From Kudoa neothunni (lineage: Eukaryota > Cnidaria), in contig OZ199840.1 of assembly GCA_964304625.1 (NCBI GenBank), positions 5,704,001-5,768,000 of the forward strand: 64,000 bases of DNA, read 5' to 3'. This document shows, one piece after another, positions 1 to 12,290 of the stretch (position 1 is its first letter; each line of letters begins with the position of its first letter). Position numbers and translations under genes: made by a program. Under the pieces are notes generated by a model. The model worked only from the letters and a program-made list of their open reading frames with translations. It did not search any database and was not told where the DNA came from.

Positions 1-703
1 TTTCTTGATAATGCTAGTTGCCCTCCGCCTCTAGAGTCATCCAATATCGAATTAATTTTTTCCCAGAAACATTACTTCAGTATTACAACCCATGAATCAA
101 GGTGTTATTAATTTATTCAAGTTGATTTACACAAGACATTTGATACAAAGATCAACTTGTTTAATTGAAAAATCCATTGAATTGAAACTCGTGAATATTC
201 TAGATGTATTAGCGTTGATTAAAGAATCCTGAGAAGATATAACAAGACAAACTATATCTAACTGTTTTAAATAAGCAGGATTTATTTCCGAAACTTGTAG
301 TAAATTGGCCAATATAAATGATATTTTATTAAACAAATATCATTTAGAAACGAAAGAAAGTAAAGAAGAGTCTTTGGGCACATCGGATGAAGATGATTGC
401 TCTGATTTTCCCGAAACTATAAATGAGGAAAATCTCATTCGAGTCTGCGAAAATTTTTGAAATTTTGAGAATAAAAATGTTTATACTCCAGATATGATGG
501 GAAACTTATCTGAATCTGATTCCGTGGAAAACCATGAAGAATCTTTTAGTTCAAAAGAAGCTTTCAAATGCCTCGAATATTTTAAAGGTTATCTTACAAA
601 AAATGATTCTAATTTATGTAAATACTTGCAAATACTCGGGGAAGGAATTTTTGCAATCTCAGCACAAAATCAAAAAAAACTAAAATTCCAAGTTTTTTTT
701 TAA
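1..703 (+). mobile_element. pogo/Tigger-type transposase relic, 3' part
   Basis: The window opens inside the DDE domain of a pogo/Tigger (JRK/CENP-B-like) DNA transposon. Plus-strand frames near 1-140 read LDNASCPPPLE and then QPMNQGVINLFK, matching the family's 'DNAPAHP' and 'QPMDQGVI..FK' blocks. Around 205-270 the frame resembles the 'I..W..V...TI.NCF..AGF' block. The end of the protein, acidic and serine-rich, runs as an open frame from about 494 to 703. The reading frame changes and carries stops between these blocks, so the copy is dead. Its 5' part lies outside the window. Family assignment rests on motif memory, not a search. Confidence 0.75.
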
Positions 704-1700
704 AAGAAGATAAAATAATACCTTTATAGGAGGATAATCGGCACTTTTCCTCCGGTCCCGTAGGGATTACGTATTACCCGTCACCCACTGTAATAGGTAT
801 CTATTAACAAATGCGTGTTGTATAAGTCCTTGGCGATGTGAAACAAATTGTTGGAATAATATATTTTGATATTTTAAAAACAAATACATTCGAATTTTTT
901 AATAAAAACCATGTATTTTATTTGTTTACAATTACCTTAATATATACGGAGATCCGCAAGACAATTTGAGCTTGTCAGAGGATCCTCAATTACAAATAGA
1001 GTTGAAACCACTGCTCTATTGGTTAAGAAGATTAATTTAGAGAATCTGGTATTTATTGCAGTAAATATAATTCTTATCAGGAAACCCCAAAAAATCAAAT
1101 AAAATGATTTTGAATTCATAAAAATAATTTTATTCTAAAATTATACTACAATCTTTATAATCAATAAATATATTGTCCAAAAAATCAACTGTATTAAGTT
1201 ATTCAACTCCATAAATATGGAAATTATAAGAATTTATTAACTAACAGATTGACGTAACTGAAATTATATTTATATAATTAAAAGAATCTCGTTACAAACA
1301 GACTGTTTTCGACGGACCCTTTAATAGTTAATTAGTGCAATAATTTGATTAAAATTATGACCTAGCGTTGATTTTAATTTTTATTTTCGTCAATTCTACA
1401 TAAAATAATGGATAAAAAATAAAACCGCAAGCATACGATGATTTCATGATGCCAAATCAAGAGCGTCGTATATGAATGCAGCTTATGTGAATACATTCTA
1501 ATTATAGAACCTTAGCTGATATTTTTATAAGAAATCTATAAACACTAGATTTCATTGCTTAATTTCAAAGTGAGCTTGAAACTTTCGAATTATTTAAAAA
1601 GCACGTTTGTTATTATTCACTCTAAAAATGTGACGGAATACACAATTTCTTCAGAAGAATAAAATGAAACGTTAGCAATACTAGAATAGATGCATTATAT
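704..1700. other. AT-rich spacer, no gene seen
   Basis: About 1 kb of AT-rich DNA between two transposon relics. A small GC-richer patch at about 725-800 contains short inverted CCTCC/GGAGG motifs and may be the end of the upstream transposon. No credible exon was found on either strand. Confidence 0.5.
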
Positions 1701-2946
1701 GGTTTCCCGATCAAACCGAGAACTATCGCGATTAATGAGACTCATTTTAATTAACCTAGACTTAAATTGCGCATAAAAACTATTCAACAATATAACAGTA
1801 ACAAATATATATTTTAATAAAAATATAGTATTGGTTTGTTATTTTGCTATTTTCAGCCTTTTGAAGATACCTTAGCATTTTTCTGAAGAGGCCATCACAA
1901 TGAGAAGCGGTAATTTCATCAAATTTATTAGTGATTAACTCCTTCAGTTCCATTTCATTTTTGGTTTCTCCTCTTATTACCAAATTCTTCCCAACAGAAC
2001 ATATATATTCTATTGGGTTCAGAAATGGGGAGTATGGCGGCAAGAAGAATAACTTGAGTCCGAGCATGTCTGTAGTATCTTTAAGTCCTTTATAATGGTG
2101 AATACGCGCATTACCTATAATAAAGTAATAAAGATAGGATCATTCATGTTTTTTAAAGTACAAGCCTCCTTTATTTCAATTATATAACTATTAAAATCCA
2201 TTCTGTTCACCTTCTTATTGTGAATCTTATGAAATACCATTCGATATTTATTCATGGCTGCCACTACTGAAATGTTTCTGTTTCGGTCGTGTAACAACTG
2301 CAAACCCAACTTCATCCATAAAGATAATTTTTATCCTCCATGTCTCATGTCTAGCTCGAATTTTCTAAAATCCTTTTCATAGGTATATCTAGTTTCGATT
2401 GTAGATACACAATTTCTCCTCTCATGTCTCATGAATCGGCGGTACAGTACATCTTATGGTTAATGAAAATTTTGAGGTATTCTGTCAAGTGTGCTTTTGC
2501 TCACAGAAATATTAAATTTGTCCATAATCATTCTTTTCATATCATTTAGCCTCAATTAAAAATTAGAGTCAACCCATGATAAAATTTCAAGTTTTAGATC
2601 ATGGGACAATTTTGACTTTTTTCGCCACCACGGTTCTGTATACGTATGCAACCATTTTTGTTAAATTGTTTATGGTTCTCCAAACGGACTTATAATTAAT
2701 GGAAATATTTTGGGATATTTGTTCCGTAGATTTTCCTTCGAGTGATTTGTGGATAATTTTAATTCTATCTTTATCGGGGATAGTGGAAATCATTTTTTTA
2801 TATTTTCTGAGTTAAATTCCATTGTAGTACCAAAAGTTTAAGGCGAAATAAATATAAATATATTTTTATATAAGCTCATTATAATTTAAATATAGGTATT
2901 TACGTTATGAATCAAAAAACGTTAAATCTTGACTTGATCGGGAACT
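1701..2946 (-). mobile_element. Tc1/mariner-superfamily relic (about 1.25 kb)
   Basis: Minus-strand fragments appear in the right order for a Tc1-like transposase. An N-terminal helix-turn-helix lies at about 2793-2599 (KDRIKIIHKSLEGKSTEQIS). A central block follows at about 2330-2115, with FMDEVGF in one frame and RNISVVAAM in the next. The C-terminal catalytic block lies at about 2067-1780 (FLPPYSPFLNPIE). Outer sequences share TTCCCGATCAA in inverted orientation at about 1703 and 2940, giving likely terminal inverted repeats and a typical element length. Frame changes and stops separate the blocks, so it is inactive. Confidence 0.8.
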
Positions 2947-3430
2947 ATCACGTGTTAAATTCGAACCCCCTTAAATTTGTACCACGGGGATTAAGGATGT
3001 AAGCTAATGTTGTTACGTTAGTTAAACAATAAACGAAATAAAAATTATTCTCTATTATCTCCAATGTAGTCGAAACCTTCTTGCACCGATTGCAACAATT
3101 CTCACTGTTGTATTTGCGCGAGGAAACAATCAATTTTAAAGAATAGTACAGCTAAGTTATTATAGTAAACGAAGCTATGGTGATCACCCTGATTGTTATT
3201 GTCTAGGGAATTTCCGCCCAGTAATGTAGTGGGCTAGCACGGAGCCCAGCCTCGGTTGATTGGGGGATTACTACACTCGCATTGATCGGGAAACCCTGTC
3301 TGTATATTAGGATCAACTGAAATCAAGTTATACATTCATAAGAATATTTGGAGAAATATAAACAAGCTATACACAAAATACAAAAAAATGTTAAACAAGT
3401 TTTTAAGAAGACTAATGATTGAGTTATCAA
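2947..3430. other. Intergenic spacer with a GC-richer patch
   Basis: No exon recognised. At about 3170-3300 there is a GC-richer stretch with short self-complementary words (GGGCTAGCACGGAGCCCAGCC) that looks like the remnant of a repeat. No tRNA B box is present. Confidence 0.4.
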
Positions 3431-3736
3431 CTATTTTTTTGTTGTTGTGGTGTTTGTAGTTTTAGTCACCCTATCGATCATTTTGCTTTCTATTTGTTTG
3501 GCCAATGCAGCATCGATAACCTTTAAATAATTGATCAACGATTTCAAGATTTAAGTGTGAAGCAAACCTTTTGTGTTTTTGATTTCTCACTCTTTGGTTT
3601 AGTTACTTTAGCTAACTCGAAATTAATATTGCTCCTCTTATTAATTTGCGTATTTACATGCTTTTTTAATTTTATTCGGTCGCTGACTCTTAGGTTTTCC
3701 CGGCCGTTTAGCGAACTTAGTCTTACCCTGAGCCAT
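3431..3736 (-). CDS. UPF0390 / C19orf53-like small basic protein (L10K family)
   Basis: Three exons, 3736-3658, 3611-3568 and 3520-3431, with introns of 46 and 47 nt. Donor and acceptor phases agree, giving 70 residues. The protein opens MAQGKTKFAKRPGKPKSQRP, matching the 'MAQG..KF....PGK.K' start of the UPF0390 family (human C19orf53, about 99 aa). Exon 3 encodes VIDAALAKQIESKM, resembling the family's C-terminal helix. It is lysine-rich throughout and ends in a Thr/Lys tail. Family members are small nuclear or nucleolar basic proteins of poorly known role. It lies only 69 bp downstream of the LysM gene on the same strand. It is shorter than vertebrate relatives. A long plus-strand frame over the same region (3557-3868) is a shadow. 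Start: first ATG in frame, fixed by the family motif. Confidence 0.8.
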
Positions 3737-3805
3737 AATGAGCGTACGAGCGTGATGGTCGTACGCAAGCGCAGAAAAAAACAAATAAATAAAAACTACC
3801 AGAAA

Positions 3806-4664
3806 TCAATCGAGTGGCTTGGCCTCAACCAAAAATATATAATACAACAGAGGGAATACAAAAAATAGAAAAATTATTGTGATTATCAATGATCTTGTAG
3901 TGCATGTAACACCGAGAAACTTTGAACGGCCATACGAGGATGAACGACCGCTCAATAGTACATTTTCACTTGGTGATATTCCTATTGATGGATCGCCACT
4001 TCCCACATCTAAAACAGCGAAAAATTAAACTGCCAACCAACTCTCTATATGAACCTTTCAATCGTATAAAATCATTGTAAACATTATCATTATTGTGAGC
4101 AAAAAAATCAGAGTTTTTGTTATTGTTCGATTGGGAATTATTATTAATTTCATTTTCCACTTTATCCGAATTGGAATCTGTTAGAAGTGGTACGCGTATT
4201 TCTTTCAACACGAAGAATTCAGCATTATTCGTTATACCATTTAATATTTTGAGATCACCAATCTAAAACAAAACAAAGTAATCATACGAAATTGGACATT
4301 CATTTAAATTTATAAATAACTTATTAATTAACTATAAAATTTAATTGGAAACAAATAAAATCAAGTCTCAAATGAATTAATCAGTTGGATTATCACCACC
4401 AATTCTATTTAACTCCGCTTATATTACAGTGCAATCATGTTTCAATGCAATGGAATGTAGAGTATCGCCTATCTCCAACTTTTTTGTTGTTATATTAGTA
4501 GACAATGGAAGAGAGGTCATGCCCATGCGATGATAAATTATCTTTCCATGATTTTCTAGTTGGGAATTATTGTTGTGTCCAAAATCGTAATATATATCTT
4601 CCATTTTTACATCCTTGCTCTGATATTTTTTAGGCAGAAGAGGTCTATTTTCCTGGCCGTTCAT
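3806..4664 (-). CDS. LysM domain membrane protein, LYSMD3/LYSMD4-like
   Basis: Three exons, 4664-4428, 4262-4055 and 4008-3806, with introns of 165 and 46 nt; 215 residues. Residues about 62-106 form one LysM domain split by intron 1: LEIGDTLHSIALKHDCT, then IGDLKILNGITNNAEFFVL and KEIRVPL. This matches the 'GDTL..IALKY.CTV..IK..N.L....FF.L..I.IP' pattern of metazoan LYSMD3/4. A Ser/Asn-rich linker follows, and a single hydrophobic helix sits near the C-terminus (about 188-209). That architecture makes it a type II single-pass membrane protein of Golgi or surface type. LysM folds bind N-acetylglucosamine polymers; LYSMD3 has been reported as a chitin-binding receptor. Human LYSMD3 is longer (about 306 aa). 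Start is the first ATG of exon 1, and an upstream non-coding exon cannot be excluded. Confident on family, less on LYSMD3 versus LYSMD4. Confidence 0.88.
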
Positions 4665-7600
4665 TGCAGCCCGATAAACCCATACACTTTATGGCATGCG
4701 CAAACTCGGTTTTTGAATTATGCACAGCTTCGGAAAGATTTCGTTTGGAGATCGTCCATTCTCTTTTGATATACACGGGTTGGTTGAAGTGATGACTAAT
4801 CATTTCGTAAACCTATGATGATTAGATAATATTAAGAGATTTTAGTTGCTTGCGCATGCTACATTTTCACTAAATGTGATCAATCTAGTGGTTTGTTTGT
4901 GTTCTTAGATTGATCGTATATTTACTTAAAAATTGGAAGTGTCCATCTTTTACGGGATCATATAATTTCCTTTATGACTAGCCATATATATATATATATA
5001 TATATGAAAATATCTTATTAACTACAATCGATATTTTATATCTGATTACAAACATAAATTTTAATGATTATTCACGTATTTTGGTAATTTATCATAATGG
5101 CAATAGATCTTCATTGATATTTATTTTTGGCCAAAGTTATATGTTTAAATTTGTCTTCTTAACTTGAAAAAATGACTCATCTAGCATATAATAGAAAACA
5201 ATGTTTAAAATTTTCCCGGTAGTTAGACCATTGATTGTATGAGCATGCGAAACGATTTTGTTTGTTTCTTGAATTTACATAGATGCATTCAATAATTATG
5301 CTAAATTTTATTATCTCTAAATATAAAATTTTTATAAATTTGCATTTAGACATGACCCGAGTATATATAATTGGGGATAAATAATTTTGCGTTAAACAAA
5401 AACTTTAAACCATCAGTGTACCGAAAATCAATTGCATCCCCATGCACTCTGGAGTAGAAAAAGACCCCAGATTTTTACTTTATCATTTGTTATTAAAAAG
5501 TTCCCTAAGAAGAAATATTGAAGATCTTGTTGGATATAACAGTGAATAAAGTGTTATACTGTAAGTAAATTCACTAGTAATCTCGATAATCATACGAATA
5601 CCGCTTTGTCAACGTCCGTCGCATCAACTTTTAACTAGGATTCCCATTTAACGTGTATTGTTCTAATTAACTTTAAAATCAAAATATTAATCTACATAAC
5701 TTCTCGTATGATTTTTTATATCGTAAATAAACCGTATTTAATGTAAAAAATATTCACAAATATTTATTAGGTGATTCAAACAAAAATATTTCCTACTTAC
5801 TACACACACGACGTTGGAGTTTTATCCAATTTTCTTGGAATAACTTCGCTTCTTGATATTTCAATTCGAGAATTTCTTTCTACAACATATCCTTGGAATA
5901 GGGATTAATGGCGATTTATGATTCTTGGTTGTCATATTTCTCTTCATTCGTAGGTCAGGTAATAATTCCGCCATTATTTTAAGAACTTCCTCCGGAGAAC
6001 ATTATCACCAAAAATTCGTTTGTATATAAAACCACGTGATTTATAGTTTATTTTCAGTTTTAAGCATTATACCGTAGAATATAGACTATAGAAAATCCTA
6101 ATATTCATCATTTAAGCTACAAATTCTCTCTTCTTTGTCCTCGCAAAGAAAACCGTAGGGTATTTATCTACCCCAAAGTCAATCCGAAGGTGGAAAATGT
6201 ATATTTCCGCCAATGCCATGATTAAAAAAATTTTTTTAATTTGCAAATAAAAATAATTTAAAAGACAAATAATCTTACAAAGTTTGAAATTATATATAAT
6301 GAATAATTCAATAAAGTAAGTATCATTGGGTAGTTTTCAACCCCAATTCCATTAGAGGGTTAATGCAGTAGTAACATATTTTACAAGTTCCCCAATCAAA
6401 ATATGGTCTAAGCTCACTTTAGGCCCATACCCTTCGGTAACAGCCGGTACCAGAAATCCAGGTATCTTCGTACGATGTATCCAGCTGTTATATAGATTAA
6501 TTACGTGCAATCCCGCAAAACATTCATTATCTTTCGATTAAATGCGGCGATCCCTAATTAATGCATTCTTATGAGTTTGGGTAAAACATATGATTGAAAA
6601 TTATTTATTTAATGAGATAACTGAATTATAAATTTTTATACGCATAAGCGTTATTTTTATTAATCAAACGAAGATTATGGGGCTAATTTACAGTATACGT
6701 ATCCAGCGTTCGACAAAGAATACAAAATATCGTGAAACATCGTGAAATTTTAAAAAGAGTTATCATTAGTTAAGAAAAACTTAAATAAAATGCTAATTAG
6801 ATTAACTCTTCCGCAAAATTTCTCCATTCAAAAATAAAATTAAAGTTAAAATTTTACATCACACTGTACCAGTCAAAACTGAGCATTAGCGCTATTTACT
6901 TAAAAATCAAAAAGGTTTTAGTTTGCGCCAGGTGTTAGCCTACTTGGCTGGGCAAGGAAGCCTTCGCGAAGCGGGGCTTTCGCGCTAGTTGTTTAATAAA
7001 ATTATCTTATCCTATATAACAAATAATGATGGAAACTATTGATAATTAATGTTGTTTGAAGGTATTATTAAACAGTAAAATAGGGATTCTAATGAGGCCG
7101 CATTTAACTCAGCTTTTGCACCATTTAATCCAATTAAGATCACACTTCGTAATCTGAAATAGTTATGGTAATTTTTGGAGTTAAACATTATTGTTCTAGT
7201 CCAATTTCAACGGTAATAAATATTATAAAATAACGATCCCGCTTACATGAACGTTTAAATACCCTCAAAATTTGTTTATTTGGTCTTAAATAATTCCAAG
7301 GATATTTTCGAGTATTAACATAATGAATATTGAACAAACGGGGGTTGATTTTTTATTATATTTTTATTGAATAGAAATAAATGGGTCAATATAATATTAT
7401 AATGTCTAACCTTTGCTTAAAGTAACAAACAGAAGGAGGATACGGAATGTCGACTTACGTTAGATTAGCCTATTACTCTGGAAATATCGTATAATAATAT
7501 TTATTTAGAAATTGTGGGATAACATACTAAAAGGAAACCTAAAATATCACGTAGAAATATTAATTGATAATTTTTAAAAGATTCAGTTTGTTTATTAGTC

Positions 7601-7718
7601 AACCAAAAGAAGAATAAAGGAATAATTCATAAATTCTTTATTTATCACAGGATTAAATAATTAGATATATTAGTTGAACTTTGAATAAGTGTTGATCATC
7701 AATTAAGTTAATTTAAAT
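4665..7718. other. 3-kb intergenic region, repeat ends only
   Basis: No gene could be built here. It contains a (TA)n tract at 4984-5005. A minus-strand patch at about 5990-5790 has two short open stretches in different frames (EEVLKIMAELLPDLRMKRN and KEILELKYQEAKLFQENW) that look like a dead transposon or pseudogene coding remnant. A piggyBac-like terminus ends in AGAGGGTTAA at about 6355-6363, with CTACCCC words around 6160 and 6335. A GC-rich hairpin-like patch lies at about 6945-6990. Confidence 0.45.
4984..5005. repeat. (TA)n microsatellite
   Basis: About eleven TA units in a row, the longest simple dinucleotide tract noticed in the window. Confidence 0.9.
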
Positions 7719-8990
7719 ATGCAAAAACATAAAAAAACGAACGTTACCAAAGCTTTTCCACATACCTTAGTTACATCTACTACTGTTCCCTCCCAATCCA
7801 ACCAAAATCTCCAAGAGACAGAGACCCCCATAAAAGGAATAGTACTTATCCAAATTTTTGACTTGTCTCTAACATTAACATAGAAAAAATTTAACCCTGG
7901 CCTTATATTTCTAGCAATATTGATATTGGCTGGAGAAATACTTTTTGTAATGTCCATTTTGTCACAAAATATGTTGGAAATGGAAAAAAATGGTAATGGA
8001 ATTGCGATAGGAGTGGTTGGATGTTGCATCAAAAAACAAGGAAAATATGACCGGTGTGGGGGTTATTGTCAACTTTTCAAAGGATTTAGGTTCCCACGCA
8101 GTATAACATTGTTTTATTAAATACATTATAATTAAATATTCATTTTCAATTATTATACCTTATCAAATATGTTAACTATTTTTCGGGATGCTTTTCACAT
8201 TCACTAAAAACAGAAAATATATTTTAAATGATTTTATTAATATTCCAACATAATGCTGTGTTAAACTTTTAATTTTAACTAGATAATATTACTAGCAAGT
8301 TAATACCAATAGAAACAAACATAACCCACTTAGTACAAGACCAAATAAGACGTAATGGACGGCGCTATCGAGGTATAATTATTTGGTGAAATTAGTTGAT
8401 CATATTAACCAATCTTTAGATCAACAACATCGCATAAGTATGATATCAATACCAGGATAACATTAATAATTCTAATTTGCTAAATTAGTGTTTCAAACAC
8501 CCCTTCTTTGTGCCATCCATTTCCCATTCAAACAACGTACTTATTAGTTATTAGTTATATATAGGTAGTCTGAAATTTTTAAATAGTCAAACTCGTCGAT
8601 GAACAAAGTAGAATATTTCTTATCACTGGAACAACAGTTTTTATCGCGATGTTGATTTTGCTGGTAATGACACGGGTCCTCTTCATTGATCATGTCCCTC
8701 GATGGTTACTACTCACCTTCTACTCTGCCGCATGTAGAATAATTGGTTATAACAATTTTCTCAACCTATCTATCAATTTAGGTTTAACCGATTTAGCTGG
8801 CTCAATATACTTGACCTATATGATTAATGAATATTATATGCATTTTGGTGTGTTGAAGTTTGGCGCATCATTCTACATGATGTGGGTTGGAGTTATTATA
8901 AAATTACCTGGGAATGTTTTGATCTATCTGGCTAAAAAACTACCTGAAAAAGATGTCGCTCTAAAAAATCACGAACATTCCTCATGTTAA
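7719..8990 (+). CDS. Claudin/PMP22-superfamily-like four-TM protein
   Basis: Three exons, 7719-7841, 7884-8100 and 8587-8990; introns of 42 nt (with a CTAAC branch-like word) and 486 nt. Phases agree, giving 247 residues. A 47-residue polar N-terminus precedes TM1 (about 48-68, LIFLAILILAGEILFVMSIL). An extracellular loop carries four cysteines (CC..9..C..3..C pattern around GVVGCCIKKQGKYDRCGGYC), comparable to the cysteine pair of claudin loop 1. TM2 is at about 123-147, TM3 at about 170-193 and TM4 at about 203-229, the last reading FGASFYMMWVG, like PMP22 'YGFAYILAWVA', followed by a basic KK tail. Such proteins shape junctions, membrane domains or channel complexes. The canonical W-GLW motif is not clear, so the family call is tentative, but the gene itself is well supported. 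A long minus-strand frame (8032-7703) over exon 1 and 2 is a shadow. Confidence 0.7.
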
Positions 8991-10051
8991 AAAAACGATA
9001 TTATGGTTCTCTATAATTTTTTAATATAAATACTTATTAATCTCAATTTATTTATATTGGCCAGGTTTAAAATGAAATCTTTGTTATTTTTTTCAGTTTC
9101 GCTTCCATTATTTTATGAATGCAATATTTATTATTCTATTCTGGAGGTTCACATTAATATGAAAATTTTTGAGGATAAAAAGGAAGACTTGAATTTTCTC
9201 CAACCAATATTAGTTCTAGCTAGAGTTCAGAAAAATGAATAATTATTTGATGATTACGTTATCGCTAACATAAGTTATTAATCCAATATTTCATCGGGCG
9301 CTCTATTAAAAGATTAATTACGGATTTTCAGAAATATTTCACTTACAAAAGTCATTTTAATTCACTATCACTTACTATGTTAATGATGAATTAATTATTG
9401 AAATCATTAAGCAATAATTTGTGTTTAATAAAATATTATAGCTCGTTTATTCTTGATTTGATATAATATATTAAAGAAATATAATATGGGAGATGATAAA
9501 TTTTCTGAATTCTCACTTGAACCATGAAAGAATTACTGAAAATAGATTGACGAATTCTTCGTAAATTATCGAGCACGCAAAATAAATATATCTATTTTAG
9601 AGAAATTAATATTATTATAATATACATTATAGCACATATTTTTATTGAAATAATTTTTGATTTTATTGAAATTTTGTATTTTTAAAAATATAAGTCGTGA
9701 TTTTATGTTCCAAAGTCATCATCTCGTCGCGAAAATCAGTTCCTCTCTCTTTAACGTATACTTCTTCAAAATGTGTAAACTTTAAACACATCTTTTGATG
9801 ATATAAATTCTAATATCCCCCCTATCTTCAATTTCTAATTTAACAGATTCAACATCTAAACAATTTGACTCGTCAAACCCTTTTGATATAGCCATAATGG
9901 TTTCTTTTTGAATAACCTTAAAAAATTTCAGCTGAGAGTTCATGATTGCCTGAATTGATACTTGAAAAACTCTCGTATTCATCGGTTACATGAAACTCAG
10001 ATTTCTGAAACGGTCAAATATTGTATCCTTTGAAACACCCTTCAGTGGTTC
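8991..10051. other. AT-rich spacer; one small unplaced frame
   Basis: Mostly AT-rich non-coding sequence. A 66-codon minus-strand frame at 9982-9782 starts with ATG and has fairly ordinary composition (...AISKGFDESNCLDVESVK...), but I found no partner exon and no family match. It may be a transposon remnant or chance. Confidence 0.3.
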
Positions 10052-11262
10052 TTAAACGTCTAAGAATTGAGGTTTTTGGACCCCAAACCATAACTAATTT
10101 CCCCAGTATTATGTGTGTAATAATCAGAAATTCGTAGAATTCTGCCTAATCTCCTGACTTTCATATTATTTAATCTTTAAAAGTCTTAAGCCGAATGAAC
10201 AAAAATTGTGTGTAGAACAAAAAATATCCTCTAAGGACTATTGGAGTCCATTGGACCTCACGACGTTTTTTGGTCAATATGCTTTAAAAATAAATAAAAA
10301 TGTAGCTACAAAAATATTATTTATTTTAGTCACATAAAGATTTAGAAATATGTCATGAAATTAATTAATTAATGTTCATCGTTCGTAAGGATTTAATTAT
10401 TCATACGTGACAATCAATTAAAATAAATATGGTAAACTTTCATTTACACATAAAGAATAAATGTATACGATCTTAAAGAATAAATGTAATCTATTTGAAC
10501 ATATTTACTAATTAAATTCAGTACCCTTTGAAATAAAATCTTCCAAAAATTGATACAGTTGATTATTTATTCATAAATTATGTTTGTGAAAAAGATGAAA
10601 ACCAATCTAGTATGTTCTTAACATGCTGAGTAAAATAGGAAATAGCGTCAGGCGGTTTTCTCGTGGTATTTGTTGCACCGATTCTTGATGTATCGGTTTA
10701 CTAATACCCCACATGATACCAGTTTTATTGATTGTTGAGTCTTCAGTATTTCCACACTCCACCGATTCAGTGGACGTTTCAGATTATTTCGTATAGTTTT
10801 CTTCAAATTCATTTCCTAAAGATTGAAATTCAACAAGACACCCGTCAGTTTCATTCATTTTTTGTGCAGGTACACGGCGTCGCGGTGCATTATTTGAGCA
10901 AAGTAACTATATGCTCTTGAACAATAATTTAGAATATTAAATTGAATATTTTTACTAAAATATATTAATCTTTAATTCAAATCACTTAAATTTTTTATTT
11001 CTCAAAAATTTAAGAACATTCAACAACGATTTTATATAACGATTACATCCAATCCAGCCCCAGGCAGTACCAAGAAGATTATAATGGATTAATTACACAA
11101 ATGTTCGGCTCTTCTCTTCAAATTTAGTGGACGGAAACTTTTTAAACTGAATAAAATAATATATTTATATCTATTAAGTACATTCATCAAATAAAAAACT
11201 GGGGTCTTTTGGTCACAAAAGTCTTTGGAGGGTGGTCGTTTTTGCCGACCTCAGAGGGTTAA
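10052..11262 (-). mobile_element. piggyBac-like deletion derivative, copy A
   Basis: Bounded by TTAA at 10052-10055 and 11259-11262, the target of piggyBac elements. The outer sequence at the left end (about 10055-10090, AAGAATTGAGGTTTTTGGACC) matches the left end of the copy at 59.6 kb. The right end reads CTCAGAGGGTTAA, the shared family terminus. A second subterminal 'TTGGACCTC' word occurs near 10250. Minus strand about 10860-10600 carries short coding-like frames (IPRENRLTLFPIL) where the N-terminal region of a transposase would lie. No DDD catalytic core is visible, so this copy is non-autonomous and old. Confidence 0.6.
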
Positions 11263-11279
11263 TTAGGAGAATCGCTTGA

Positions 11280-12290
11280 ATCGAACCTGGCAAAGATGGA
11301 TTTATATCACTGTTAAATGAAACAATATGACTTTTATTAAATTAATTTTATAGTTTTATTTGAATGGGAAAATTATAACCCGTCAAAAAGTGGCAAAACG
11401 TTAGTAGAATTTTTTGGAAAGAACACAAGGAAGATATTGACCAGTTAAATTTTGTGGTGACAAGTTGCATTAATAAGAAATAGAAAACCTATTTGGTTTA
11501 CCGTTTAGAATACATTTTTCTAATTAGAAAAATATTCCTTAAATACTTCTCCAGCTATCCATGCTTTCCTCTTTAATTCGTACTTTAATGGAAATATTTG
11601 AACGCTTTCAAAACAACGAGGTTCTTTGTGATATCCAATCACAAGAGGTCCAATGCGATCTCCAGAAACATAAACATACAGCAAAACAGTATCTTCTTTT
11701 TAAATTTACACTCTGTTAGAACTTGTTTCTACGATCATAGTTATCATTTTCCTTTTTTCATCAAATCGTAGCATAAAAAGCAATCTTTTTTTAATCTGTA
11801 AATAAAATAATGCAATTCCTTCAAGAATAAATATATAAAGTCAGCATTATATCCTTTGATTTAATCATTAAATTTAGAGTGTCAGTTTTTTACAACGCTT
11901 GAGTCGACATAAGCAACATCACCATGGAAAGTGATATTTCATACATTAACTCGTGTTTTAAAATCACGAAATCAACTATGGGTAACCGCTAGGTTTAGGT
12001 TTAATTCTTTTGTCAATTGGTTTCTTTTCTTTATGAAAACATAAAGAGATTGTTCAATTTTTGATCTCAAGTGTTCATCCAGTCATATACTCGCGAAACG
12101 ATGTCGTCATTTGAACCATGTTTAAGATTCTTTATCGCTGAAGAAGCCAACTCCGTTTCATAAGATAATACTATATCTTTCTTCTTACTCAAGATTCTAT
12201 TTAGAGCAGAAATATAGGGATGCATAAATTTACGAACAGCAATATTTTTTGCATACCTTTTAATAAACATTCAAAAAGTTGATAAATTCA
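11280..12290 (-). mobile_element. pogo/Tigger-type transposase relic, second copy
   Basis: Minus-strand blocks follow the order of a pogo/Tigger protein. At 12270-12067 a 67-codon frame (ends IVSRVYDWMNT) fits the CENP-B-type DNA-binding region. Near 11850 the frame reads YNADFIYLFLKELHY, like 'YNADETGLFWKLLP'. Near 11690-11550 it reads VYVSGDRIGPLVIGYHKEPR and YELKRKAWIAGEVF, like 'G.K..PL.IGK...PR' and 'Y..N.KAWMT...F'. Near 11490-11400 it reads LLINATCHHKI and IFLVFFPKNST, like 'LL.DN..AH....NI...FLPPNTTS'. The blocks sit in different frames with stops, so it is inactive. It is a different copy, in opposite orientation, from the relic at the window start. Confidence 0.75.

Noticed and set aside
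3557-3868. 103-codon plus-strand frame with a hydrophobic start
   Set aside because: Antisense to the UPF0390-like gene and the end of the LYSMD-like gene, both of which have family motifs and consistent splicing.
7703-8032. 109-codon minus-strand frame as a gene
   Set aside because: It overlaps exons 1-2 of the plus-strand tetraspan, whose three exons join in phase and give four TM helices; no partner exon supports the minus frame, although it holds a donor-like GTATGTGG.
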